Part shown: positions 1 through 8,069 of the stretch, piece after piece | How the letters are laid out: every line of letters starts with the position of its first letter | How positions within the stretch are numbered: the stretch's first letter is position 1 | Assembly (NCBI GenBank): GCA_003695915.1 | Contig: RFGF01000041.1 | Location: 62,001 to 126,000 of the forward strand | DNA length: 64,000 nucleotides | Reading direction: 5' to 3' | DNA from: Nitrospirota bacterium | GTDB lineage: Bacteria; Nitrospirota; Nitrospiria; Nitrospirales; UBA8639 | The notes under the pieces: model-generated | Seen by the model: the letters and a program-made list of their open reading frames with translations, nothing else | What the model was told of the DNA's origin: nothing | Database searches by the model: none | Position numbers and translations under genes: made by a program

Positions 1-996
1 CACCTGCTCTCGCACGATCACGAGATCGAAGTCGTCGGCTCAGCCTCGGATCCCTACAGCGCACGCGACAAGATCAAAGAGCTGAATCCCGATGTGCTCA
101 CCTTGGATGTGGAAATGCCCAAAATGGACGGGCTCACGTTTTTGGAAAAACTGATGCGGGCTCGCCCCATGCCGGTCGTCATGGTGAGCTCCTTGACGGA
201 AGCCGGCTGTCAGACGACCTTGCGGGCGTTGGAGTTGGGAGCTGTCGACTTTTGCACCAAACCCAAGGTGGATGTCCGATATGGAATGGAAGCACAAGCG
301 GATCAGCTCATTCGAAAAATCAAAGCTGCGGCCTTAGCCAACCTTCCTCGACGTTCCCGGTCAGTCGCTTCTCCTGCTCGGCCTGCGGTGTTAAGCGGTG
401 CGATGATCAAAACCACGGATATCGTGATCGCCATCGGGGCGTCGACAGGAGGCACGGAAGCCTTGAAAGAGGTGCTGGAAGTGCTCCCTTCCAACGTTCC
501 GCCGATCATCGTTACCCAACACATGCCGGAAAAATTCACGCGAACGTTCGCAGATCGGTTGAACCAGCTGTGCCGTATCGTGGTAAAGGAAGCGCAAGAA
601 GGGGACAGTGTGATCGCCGGACAGGCGTTGATCGCGCCGGGCAATTATCACATGGAACTGCGCCGGAATGGAGCCCGGTATTATGTGACATTGACACAAG
701 AGCCCCCCGTCAATCGGCATCGGCCGTCGGTGGACGTGATGTTTCATTCGGTCGCGAAATACGCCGGGGCCAACAGCGTGGGGATCATCTTGACGGGCAT
801 GGGGAATGATGGCGCTGCCGGGATGCTGGCCATGAAGCAAGCGGGGGCCTACACGTTGGCACAGGACGAAGCCTCATGTGTGGTCTTCGGAATGCCGAAA
901 GAGGCGATCAAGGCCGGAGGGGTCGATAAAATCGTGCCCCTGGCGGATCTCCCGTCGATCCTGCTTGCGCATGTGCGCAGCCATAACGGGTCTTGA
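1..996 (+). CDS. cheB: CheB chemotaxis response regulator protein-glutamate methylesterase, 5'-truncated by window edge
   Basis: CheB removes methyl groups from (and deamidates) chemoreceptor glutamates when phosphorylated by CheA. The reading frame is open from base 1, so the start lies outside the window. The N-terminal part is a receiver domain with the phospho-acceptor Asp (codon 106-108) in the motif LDVEMPKMDG. After a linker, the methylesterase domain shows the three catalytic regions: Ser in IGASTGGTEAL, His in TQHMPEKFT and Asp in LTGMGNDGAAGM. It ends 36 bases before cheR, the enzyme with the opposite activity. A second, full-length CheB lies at 13373-14503, so the cell has two; the pairs may serve different receptor sets (inference). 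Confidence 0.95.
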   Translation, partial: HLLSHDHEIEVVGSASDPYSARDKIKELNPDVLTLDVEMPKMDGLTFLEKLMRARPMPVVMVSSLTEAGCQTTLRALELGAVDFCTKPKVDVRYGMEAQADQLIRKIKAAALANLPRRSRSVASPARPAVLSGAMIKTTDIVIAIGASTGGTEALKEVLEVLPSNVPPIIVTQHMPEKFTRTFADRLNQLCRIVVKEAQEGDSVIAGQALIAPGNYHMELRRNGARYYVTLTQEPPVNRHRPSVDVMFHSVAKYAGANSVGIILTGMGNDGAAGMLAMKQAGAYTLAQDEASCVVFGMPKEAIKAGGVDKIVPLADLPSILLAHVRSHNGS

Positions 997-1032
997 TGTC
1001 GGATGTGATGTCTGAGATGTGAGCGCGCGGCG

Positions 1033-1860
1033 ATGCCGACTCTGACAGCCAAACGAGATTATTCCATCGTTCGATCACTGGTGCGGGAACGCGCTGCGAT
1101 CGTCTTGGAGCCAGGGAAGGATTATTTGATCGAGTCGCGCTTGGATAGCGTCGTGCGCGAGTTGGGCTTATCCTCGATCGATGATTTGTTGTCTCGATTG
1201 CGTGGCACACGATACAGCGTGCTGCACGAAAAAGTGGTCGAAGTCATGACGACCAATGAAACGAGTTTTTTCCGAGACCGCATCCCGTTCGAGATCTTTG
1301 CCAACGTATTATTGCCCGACGTCCTGGCCCGGCGCGATCGCGACCGTGTGCTGAGCCTGTGGTGCGGGGCCTGTTCGAGCGGCCAAGAACCGTACACGAT
1401 CGCCATACTCTTGCGCGAGCGATTCCCTGAACTTCGGCACTGGCGCATCCGATTTTTTGCCACCGATATTTCGCCCTCCATGATCGCGCGATGCCGTCAA
1501 GGGTGCTATAGCGAGATGGAAGTCAGACGGGGCATGCCCGAAACCCTGTTGACCAAATACTTTCGGAGATGTGGAACGCAATGGGAAGTCGTCGACGAGC
1601 TCAAGATGATGGTGACGTTTCAGACGATGAACCTGATCGGGACCTGGCTTTCGTTTCCGCGGTTGGATTTCGTGTTTTTGCGGAATGTTTTGATCTATTT
1701 CGACCTGGAGACGAAGAAGATGATTTTACGAAAAGTCCGCAGTCAACTGGCGCCCGACGGCTATTTGATTCTCGGAGGGACGGAAACCATCGGGAATCTG
1801 GATGACGGGTTTGAGCGCCTAGATTATCGCGGGATTTCGTGTTATCGCGTGCGAACATGA
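1033..1860 (+). CDS. cheR: CheR chemotaxis protein-glutamate O-methyltransferase
   Basis: CheR methylates receptor glutamates with S-adenosylmethionine, giving sensory adaptation. The 275-residue protein has the usual family length. It begins with a small helical domain (about 1-75) ending in the typical MTTNETSFFRD. The SAM-binding domain follows, with a glycine-containing loop (LSLWCGACSSGQEPYT) and the later family motif FLRNVLIYFD. It lies 36 bases after cheB, and the two are probably co-transcribed. No receptor in this window ends in a CheR-docking pentapeptide. Confidence 0.95.
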   Translation: MPTLTAKRDYSIVRSLVRERAAIVLEPGKDYLIESRLDSVVRELGLSSIDDLLSRLRGTRYSVLHEKVVEVMTTNETSFFRDRIPFEIFANVLLPDVLARRDRDRVLSLWCGACSSGQEPYTIAILLRERFPELRHWRIRFFATDISPSMIARCRQGCYSEMEVRRGMPETLLTKYFRRCGTQWEVVDELKMMVTFQTMNLIGTWLSFPRLDFVFLRNVLIYFDLETKKMILRKVRSQLAPDGYLILGGTETIGNLDDGFERLDYRGISCYRVRT

Positions 1861-1899
1861 TCGGCATGAATGCGACACGATGCAAGAGGATGATGGGCC

Positions 1900-2313
1900 A
1901 TGACTGATTCGTTCGAAGAGGACACCGAGGCGATGGGACGGGCACTTCAACGGCGGGCCAGTACCCGGGTCCGGGTGATGGTGGAAGCGGAATTAAAAGC
2001 GGCCGGTTCGGTCAAGATTACGGGTTGCCTGGGGAATGTCAGTCTGCACGGAATGTTTCTCAGTTGCGATGCTCGATTGCCGATCGGTACTCCCTGCCTC
2101 GCCAACATTCTGTTGTCCGGGACGGAACCGCCGATAACTATACACGCTCGCGGAACGGTCGTTCGTCACGAGGTGTCCGGGATGGCCATTCATTTTACCG
2201 AGATCGTCGACGAGGAGAGTCTTGTCCATTTGCAGCGTTTGCTTCTTTTCAACAGCGGGCAGGATGTCGAAGCGATCGAGCGAGAAATCCATTCCGCCTC
2301 CAAAGCGAGATAG
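1900..2313 (+). CDS. PilZ domain protein (probable cyclic-di-GMP receptor)
   Basis: The 137-residue protein is essentially a single PilZ domain. It shows both halves of the c-di-GMP-binding signature: the arginine motif RRASTR (about residues 11-16) and a later NVSLHG of the (D/N)xSxxG type. PilZ proteins change their interactions on binding c-di-GMP; those encoded among motility genes often slow the motor or adjust surface behaviour. This one lies 40 bases after cheR and before a STAS protein. A GGDEF-type diguanylate cyclase is encoded later in the window (25605-26621), so a local c-di-GMP signal is possible. Its exact target cannot be read from sequence. Confidence 0.85.
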   Translation: MTDSFEEDTEAMGRALQRRASTRVRVMVEAELKAAGSVKITGCLGNVSLHGMFLSCDARLPIGTPCLANILLSGTEPPITIHARGTVVRHEVSGMAIHFTEIVDEESLVHLQRLLLFNSGQDVEAIEREIHSASKAR

Positions 2314-2344
2314 GCGGTCAACCGACATCTAGTTTTCGAGGCTC

Positions 2345-2371
2345 TTTAGTTCCCGGGCGTTCCGCCGATAT
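2345..2371 (+). promoter_or_regulatory. Candidate sigma-28 (FliA) promoter upstream of the STAS gene
   Basis: The site reads TTTAGTTC-N11-GCCGATAT, against the enterobacterial consensus TAAAGTTT-N11-GCCGATAA. It matches 5 of 8 and 7 of 8 positions with exact spacing. It lies about 155 bases before the STAS start, in a stretch with no gene. The -35 half is weak. Confidence 0.35.
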
Positions 2372-2526
2372 GACGTTCCAGTATCTGTTGGGTTCCTGTG
2401 TGCGGAGTGGTTCATCGGTATCGAGGCATTCGATCACATGGGTTACGTAGAGGGACGCCACACTGCACATCGGCGTCTTTCACTAGTCTAGTCCGAGGCA
2501 CCTGTTCATCGAGGAAGGAGGTTGTT

Positions 2527-2883
2527 ATGCAGGTTTCTGAACGACAGGAGGGGGATGCCACGATCGTGAAGCTGGAGGGACGGTTCGATTTCGCCAACCG
2601 CCGTGTCTTTAAAGACACGATCGATCGTGTTCAGAGTTCATCGAGCCAACGGGTCATTTTGGATTTGGAAGGGGTCTCGTTTGTAGACAGTTCCGCACTC
2701 GGTCTCTTGGTCATTGCGCATCAACAATTTAAAACGAGGCAGCAACGGCTGAGCCTCGCGCATCCCCAACCGTATGTGCGACAAGTGTTGGAATTGGCCA
2801 ATGTCCCCAAAATGATCCCGGTATACAGCACGGTTCGAGAGGCGGTTGCCGCCGCGGGCGAAGCGATGACTGCGGTTCGCTGA
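2527..2883 (+). CDS. STAS-domain anti-sigma factor antagonist-like protein
   Basis: The 118-residue protein is a single STAS domain of the SpoIIAA/RsbV type. The conserved phospho-acceptor region is present as FVDSSALGLL, where the second Ser is normally phosphorylated by a partner-switch kinase. The ATG at 2527 was chosen over an upstream in-frame start because AAGGAGG lies 6-12 bases before it and the STAS fold begins at once. No matching anti-sigma kinase or PP2C phosphatase is encoded nearby, so the partner is unknown. The chemotaxis context suggests a motility-linked switch (inference). Confidence 0.88.
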   Translation: MQVSERQEGDATIVKLEGRFDFANRRVFKDTIDRVQSSSSQRVILDLEGVSFVDSSALGLLVIAHQQFKTRQQRLSLAHPQPYVRQVLELANVPKMIPVYSTVREAVAAAGEAMTAVR

Positions 2884-3189
2884 GTCCGTGGATTTTCGCC
2901 TCGCAGACGGTCGCCGGTGGACAGCGCCATCCATCCGCTCACCGGCGCGTGACCCCTTCTTCCGCCCACGATTTTCCTGTCTCTGCGGTTTGCGCTGAAT
3001 AGGTTTCCCGTTATCTCCGCCGCGAGGAAATGCGCATGCGTGTTGGACGGGTCACGGTCCAGGCGCACATCCAACCGATTCAGAACCCATTCTGCCTGAT
3101 ACGGAACGTATCGCCATGCACAGGACGGTCACGACCAACGCGGCTCGATCATCGTCGGACAATCATCTCCGAGGCTCGACAATCACACT
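2884..3189. other. Intergenic stretch of 306 bases without a gene
   Basis: No ORF with coding character was recognised on either strand. It contains the hairpin at 2912-2947 and presumably the promoter of the kinase gene at 3190, but no sigma-28 or sigma-54 consensus was found in it. Confidence 0.6.
2912..2947 (+). terminator. Possible hairpin terminator after the STAS gene
   Basis: Perfect 8-base inverted repeat CGCCGGTG / CACCGGCG (2912-2919 and 2940-2947), loop of 20 bases, starting 29 bases after the stop. There is no clear T run after it, so intrinsic termination is uncertain. Confidence 0.35.
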
Positions 3190-6100
3190 ATGCAGGATAA
3201 TCCGTTTTCCACTGCCTTGGGGCAGCAGATGATAGACGCGATATCTGTCGGCGTTCTCGTACTCAACCCAAAGGCCGAGATCCAGGCATACAATCATGCG
3301 GCCATGTTGTTATTGGATTGGCAAAGCGCTGCCGTCATCGGCCGGACTGGTCATGAGATCTTGGATTGTGTCATGCCCGATCGCACACCGGAATCGACGG
3401 TGTGTCCGATCGATTATGTGTACCGCACTGGGAATCAGGTGTGGTGTCCAAAACTCCGGGTCCGGACTCTCTTAGGTCAATGGAAGTGGGTCGAACTGAG
3501 CGTCAAGCCGTTCGGGGATCTTCAGCCTTGTCCGAACCTGCTGCTTACCGTTCGCAATGTGTCGCACGAACTGGAGATGTTGGACACGGTCCAACGATTG
3601 GCGTCCATTCCGGAAGAGAGCCCGTTCCCCATCATCGACGTGGATGCGGGCTGTCATATTTTGTATGCCAATCGAACGATGATCAATCTGATGGCGCCCG
3701 GGGGGATCGGCTTGTCAGGATTTGCCCATGCCTTGCCGGATCGTTTTCCTCATGTGGTCCGCGAAGCGCTGAACACTCAGCACGTTCAGAAGGATCTCGA
3801 AGTGATGGTGGGGGACCGTGTCTATTCATGGGTGTTGGTGCCTCATGCACAGGACGGAATCGTGCGCGGCTATGGACTCGACATCACGGAGCGAAAAATC
3901 GCAGCGGACGAATTGGCGGCGTTTGCCGATATGGTGGAGGCCAAAAATCGCGAATTGGATCGGGCGCTGGTCGAGGCGGAAGCCGCCAAACGGGCCAAGA
4001 CCGCGTTTTTGGCGGCGATGAGTCATGAAATTCGCACGCCCTTGAACGGTGTGATCGGAATGACGGAGATCTTGCTCGATTATCCGTTGACGTCTGAGCA
4101 ACGCGAATGCGCCGAAGCCATCAAACATTCCGCCAATGGATTGCGAGCGTTGATCAACGACATTTTGGATTTTTCTAAAATCGAGGCAGGCAAACTCGAG
4201 TTAGAGACGATTCCGTTCGATCTCGAGGATCTTCTCGATGACGTGATGGAACTCGTCGCTAAAAGCGCCCAACAAAAAGGATTGGATTTTGTCTGGACGC
4301 TCGATCCCCATGCGCCCTCCGTATTGCTAGGGGATCCCACGCGATTGAAACAAATTCTGCTCAACCTGGCCAGTAACGGAGTGAAATTTACCGAGCGAGG
4401 CGGGGTGCGAATCGATGTCGCGGTTTCTCGATTTCCCGAGGACGTGCCTCCAGGGTTGCATCCAGCCCCTGAGCATCCCTCTTCGTCCCTCCATGCTGCG
4501 GATCAGCGGATCTATCTAACGTTCAGCGTCGTCGACACGGGAATTGGCCTTTCTCCGGATGCGCAAAGCCGCGTGTTCGAGAAATTCACGCAAGCCGATG
4601 CCTCGACGACTCGAAAATACGGCGGCACCGGATTGGGCTTGGCGATCTGCAAACAATTAGTCGAATTAATGGGAGGTACCATCGGTGTCGAGAGTCGACT
4701 CGGTCAAGGATCCACCTTTTGGTTTCGGTTACCATTCCGGACGCCGTCACAGAGTCCACTGCACAGTCGGCAGGAGCGCGATGGCGATGACATCTCCGAT
4801 CGTCGAATCGGACTCATCAGCCTGTCTTCGTTCACCCAAGCTGCTGTGATCAATATCTTCGCACGGATGGGGCTCGCTGTTGAGATGAGCGATGAGATCG
4901 AACACGTCGTCCACTGGCTGGATCGACTGCAATCCATGGACCGTTTGCCCGATCTCTTGATCGTCCACACCGATGCATCGGAATCGGGTCAGCACAGGGT
5001 GCAGCATATGATGAAGGCACTGCATGCCCATGATACGTTTCGGTGTATGGGCGTTGTATGGTTGGTCCCGCGGGGCATCCGACGACCGAGCGTGCCAGAA
5101 GTCGCTCCCGGATCTGTTCGGGTGATCCATTGGCCGGCCCGTCGCAAACAGTTTGTCTCTCAAGTTCGCAGCCTGATTCGACGGTCGGATTTGGATTCCA
5201 GGCTTTCCGTCGTGGCCCGTCCTTCACCCCATAAACAACAAGTCGTGCAGCGCGAGCAAAATTGGGTTTCCCGTCATGGACATCCTAAACCACGGATCCT
5301 CGTTGCAGAAGACAATCCGGTCAACCAACGAGTGGTAGGCTGGATTCTCGAAAAGCTGGGTTGCGATGCGACCTTCGTGACCAACGGCCGTGAAGCGGTC
5401 GCGGCGACCGAGCAAACGGCTTACGACGCGATTATCATGGATTGGCAAATGCCGGAAATGGATGGATTGGAGGCCACCGCCTTGATTCGAGCCCGTGAAC
5501 GCGAGCGAGATAGAGCATGCAACCAGAAGAATATGCCGAATGTGAAACAAGAAGAACCGAGCGGCATAGTGGACACGATCTCGGTTTCTCGCCCGTCGTC
5601 ATGGGCTACCCAACGTGTTCCTATCATTGGGATGACCGCGAATGCGCTCGAGGGAGATCGAGAGATATGCTTGGAAGCGGGTATGGATGAATATGTGCCG
5701 AAACCTCTTCGTTCCGCGGATCTGAAGGCCGCCCTCCAACGATGGCTCGTCGATCCGCGAATATCGATCCCAGAAAGCGATGCATGCCGTACGCAATGCG
5801 CCGATGCCCCGCGCCCGGTACCGGGCGATTCCATGAGCGTCGCTCGTTTGACGGAGACAGGCACCCTCGTATCTCGAGAATCGTGCGATTACGATGTGAA
5901 GAGAGCGTTGCACGAGATGGACGGCGATGCCGAACTGTTGCTGTCGCTCGTTTGCGCTTTTCTCGTGACAGGCCCAGGGCTCATGGATGATCTGAACGCG
6001 GCCTATACGAAGCAGGATATTCCTGCATTTCGAACGAACCTGCATCGACTCAAGGGGTCGCTCGGGGCACTTCGGGCACACACGCATGTCGCGATGATCA

Positions 6101-6243
6101 CACAGCTTGAGCAGGCAACTCGGTCGGCATCCTCGATCGAGGCTGAGTCGTATCGACCCCTTTGCGATGCGCTTTCGCGATTGCTCGTCACATTCAAAAC
6201 TCTGCGTGATGAGTGGAGCAGGAACGCGCCTCCCTCGGAGTGA
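3190..6243 (+). CDS. Hybrid sensor histidine kinase (PAS-PAS-HisKA-HATPase-receiver-Hpt)
   Basis: A 1017-residue multidomain signalling kinase. Two PAS-like domains occupy about residues 8-125 and 135-235, followed by a short coiled coil. The HisKA dimerisation domain has the phospho-His at residue 279 (MSHEIRTPLNG). The ATPase domain carries the G boxes DTGIGL and GGTGLGLA. A degenerate region (about 520-680) may be an inactive receiver. A true receiver follows with Asp751 in IIMDWQMPEMDG, and a C-terminal Hpt domain with His952 (LHRLKGSLG). All phosphorelay residues are present, so it can run a full BarA/ArcB-type relay. No transmembrane segment is seen, which points to a cytoplasmic signal. 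Its output regulator is not identifiable here. Confidence 0.92.
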   Translation: MQDNPFSTALGQQMIDAISVGVLVLNPKAEIQAYNHAAMLLLDWQSAAVIGRTGHEILDCVMPDRTPESTVCPIDYVYRTGNQVWCPKLRVRTLLGQWKWVELSVKPFGDLQPCPNLLLTVRNVSHELEMLDTVQRLASIPEESPFPIIDVDAGCHILYANRTMINLMAPGGIGLSGFAHALPDRFPHVVREALNTQHVQKDLEVMVGDRVYSWVLVPHAQDGIVRGYGLDITERKIAADELAAFADMVEAKNRELDRALVEAEAAKRAKTAFLAAMSHEIRTPLNGVIGMTEILLDYPLTSEQRECAEAIKHSANGLRALINDILDFSKIEAGKLELETIPFDLEDLLDDVMELVAKSAQQKGLDFVWTLDPHAPSVLLGDPTRLKQILLNLASNGVKFTERGGVRIDVAVSRFPEDVPPGLHPAPEHPSSSLHAADQRIYLTFSVVDTGIGLSPDAQSRVFEKFTQADASTTRKYGGTGLGLAICKQLVELMGGTIGVESRLGQGSTFWFRLPFRTPSQSPLHSRQERDGDDISDRRIGLISLSSFTQAAVINIFARMGLAVEMSDEIEHVVHWLDRLQSMDRLPDLLIVHTDASESGQHRVQHMMKALHAHDTFRCMGVVWLVPRGIRRPSVPEVAPGSVRVIHWPARRKQFVSQVRSLIRRSDLDSRLSVVARPSPHKQQVVQREQNWVSRHGHPKPRILVAEDNPVNQRVVGWILEKLGCDATFVTNGREAVAATEQTAYDAIIMDWQMPEMDGLEATALIRARERERDRACNQKNMPNVKQEEPSGIVDTISVSRPSSWATQRVPIIGMTANALEGDREICLEAGMDEYVPKPLRSADLKAALQRWLVDPRISIPESDACRTQCADAPRPVPGDSMSVARLTETGTLVSRESCDYDVKRALHEMDGDAELLLSLVCAFLVTGPGLMDDLNAAYTKQDIPAFRTNLHRLKGSLGALRAHTHVAMITQLEQATRSASSIEAESYRPLCDALSRLLVTFKTLRDEWSRNAPPSE

Positions 6244-6602
6244 TTGCCCGAATCCATTTCGACATATTCCTTCTTCGAGTCATGGGCGCTCTCGCCGTCA
6301 TGTCTGTGAAGGAGAGGACCGTCGCCTTCGAGTAGTGAGGAGTTCTCGCGTTTCTCGATCGTAAAAGATGTTCGCGAAAAGCCGATTGACTGTTCGAGAC
6401 GGCTCTTCGTCGCCTGTGTTCGCCCCTTTTTGTATGCGGCGTCGCATTCCATTTCATCATTTGTCGGTCCCTAATGCGAAGATCACGGCAGATCATGCTC
6501 TTTGAATCGACGATCGATGCCTGTACGGTATCGAGTGTTTAAGTTCACCAATGGCCACTCCGATAGATGAAGCATCGTTAACCAAAGGAAAGAGGTGCCA
6601 TC
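6244..6602. other. Intergenic stretch of 359 bases with a sigma-28-like site
   Basis: No convincing gene on either strand. The only structured signal recognised is the sigma-28-like sequence at 6362-6388. The remainder may be the long leader of the HTH gene. Confidence 0.55.
6362..6388 (+). promoter_or_regulatory. Candidate sigma-28 (FliA) promoter upstream of the HTH-cheY-cheZ-cheA genes
   Basis: TAAAAGAT-N11-GCCGATTG: TAAA and GCCGAT are both exact and the spacing (TAAA-N15-GCCGAT) is the consensus one. The predicted start would be near 6396, giving a leader of about 200 bases before the HTH gene. Placement ahead of the core chemotaxis genes fits late flagellar expression. This is a pattern match only. 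Confidence 0.5.
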
Positions 6603-6827
6603 ATGAAAGACCTGCTAACGCTTCACGAAGTGTCGGAACTCCTGAAGGTTCCTAAATCCACGATCTATAAACTCGCGCGCGAACGTCGTCTTCCCGGACA
6701 TAAAGTCGGAAAACATTGGCGCTTTGTTCGCGAAGAATTGGAAGCCTGGGTGCGGAATGCGGGGATCGAGGATCGGATTCCGGTCGGACACGGGGTCGAA
6801 GAGCGAACACCCTATCACTTGAATTAA
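6603..6827 (+). CDS. Small excisionase/MerR-type helix-turn-helix DNA-binding protein
   Basis: The 74-residue protein is almost entirely a winged HTH of the excisionase-like family (HTH_17). It opens LLTLHEVSELLKV, continues with STIYKLARERRLPGHKVG, and ends with WRFVREELEAWV, the usual wing and helix. A ribosome site (AAAGGAAAGAGG) lies just before the ATG. It sits 90 bases before cheY. Such proteins act as phage excisionases or as small transcription regulators; no phage or integrase genes are nearby, so a local regulator of the chemotaxis genes is more likely (inference). Confidence 0.85.
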   Translation: MKDLLTLHEVSELLKVPKSTIYKLARERRLPGHKVGKHWRFVREELEAWVRNAGIEDRIPVGHGVEERTPYHLN

Positions 6828-6917
6828 GGCATCACCATTATTCGGTAAAGGTGCGCGTCCTGAACAAGACACGGTGTCCATGGCCCGACGCTCACTGAGA
6901 ATGGCGGAGGAAGACGT

Positions 6918-7301
6918 ATGTTGGATACGAGCATCAAAGTATTGGTTGTGGATGACATGTCGACGATGCGACGGATCGTCAAAAACGTGCTGAGACAGAT
7001 CGGATACGAAAATATTACGGAAGCGGAGAACGGCCAAGATGCGTTGAATAAATTAAAAGGAGGCGGGTTCGGCCTCGTGGTCTCGGATTGGAACATGCCG
7101 GTCATGTCGGGGATTGAACTACTTCGCGCGGTCCGGGCCGACGGTGAGTTGAAATCGGTCCCATTTTTGATGGTGACGGCTGAAGCGCAGAAAGACAACA
7201 TCATCGAAGCCGTACAGGCCGGCGTCAGCAACTATGTGGTGAAACCGTTCACGGCCGAAGCGTTGCAGGATAAATTGCAGAAAATCTTTGCGAAAAAGTA
7301 A
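6918..7301 (+). CDS. cheY: CheY chemotaxis response regulator
   Basis: A single 127-residue receiver domain that, when phosphorylated by CheA, binds the flagellar switch and changes rotation. The acidic pair VDDMS, phospho-acceptor Asp57 ([10 protein letters not shown]), the switch Thr in VTAEAQ and the Lys in VVKPF are all present. There is no output domain. A GGAGGAAG ribosome site precedes the ATG. It is followed 48 bases later by cheZ, its phosphatase, as in many cheY-cheZ pairs. Confidence 0.96.
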   Translation: MLDTSIKVLVVDDMSTMRRIVKNVLRQIGYENITEAENGQDALNKLKGGGFGLVVSDWNMPVMSGIELLRAVRADGELKSVPFLMVTAEAQKDNIIEAVQAGVSNYVVKPFTAEALQDKLQKIFAKK

Positions 7302-7349
7302 GGCCACCGATGTGATCATGGTCAAGACCTCCGACGAAAGGAAGACAGT

Positions 7350-7982
7350 ATGCTTGTGAACCGCGGATTGGATACCGAGGTCAGCTTAGCTCGGCCGGCG
7401 CCGAAGCCCACCGATGAGGACCGACAAATCTACGAGGAAATGGCCGAGCTCACCCGGTGCGTGGAGATGATGACGCAAACAATTCGAGAAATGGAAGCTC
7501 CCGTTTCGTCGACATCCGAACAACTGCCGCTCGCGAATTCGCATCTCGGCGAGTTGGCCAAGATGACGGAAGACGGAACGCACAAGGTCATGTCCTTGAC
7601 GGAGGAGATCGAAACGAATCGCCGGAACCTCTTGGAACAGATCGACCGGCTGGCGGAGGGTGTGCCGCCGGAACAGACTCATCTCGTGAATCACATTCGA
7701 GATGGATTGAAAGCGGACGAGACCAGATTGACGGATATCGCCGTTGCCTTGTCGTTCCAGGATCTCGTTGCGCAACGAGTGGCCAAGCTGATGACGGTGT
7801 TGGATGAAATTCAACACAAGATGCTGCGCGTGTTGGTGATTTTCGGGATTCAGAAGAAAGAGGGAGCCGCAGCGAAAGACGGACGAGGCGACGAGATGCT
7901 CAAGCAACTCGAGGCGTCGAAGCATACCGCACTTCAGCAGGAAGTGGTCGACGACATTTTGTCGAAACTAGGGTGCAAATGA
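7350..7982 (+). CDS. cheZ: CheZ CheY-phosphate phosphatase
   Basis: The 210-residue, largely helical protein has the CheZ catalytic motif SFQDLVAQRV, in which Asp138 and Gln142 have the spacing of the Asp and catalytic Gln of E. coli CheZ. The C-terminus, VVDDILSKLGCK, matches the short CheY-binding helix that ends CheZ proteins. Dephosphorylation of CheY-P ends the signal. It lies between cheY and cheA. Overall similarity outside the two motifs is low, as usual for this family. Confidence 0.9.
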   Translation: MLVNRGLDTEVSLARPAPKPTDEDRQIYEEMAELTRCVEMMTQTIREMEAPVSSTSEQLPLANSHLGELAKMTEDGTHKVMSLTEEIETNRRNLLEQIDRLAEGVPPEQTHLVNHIRDGLKADETRLTDIAVALSFQDLVAQRVAKLMTVLDEIQHKMLRVLVIFGIQKKEGAAAKDGRGDEMLKQLEASKHTALQQEVVDDILSKLGCK

Positions 7983-8069
7983 TCGGATGTTTCGTTACGA
8001 CATCTTGGTCACTCATTACGATGAGCCGAAACCTTTTACCCGATCAGCGAAGCTTGGAGTCCCGCTGCT

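Noticed and set aside
252-809. ORF of 185 codons within cheB in another frame
   Set aside because: It lies within the intact cheB coding frame, has no domain features and an Arg/Gly/Ser-rich composition typical of a shadow frame.
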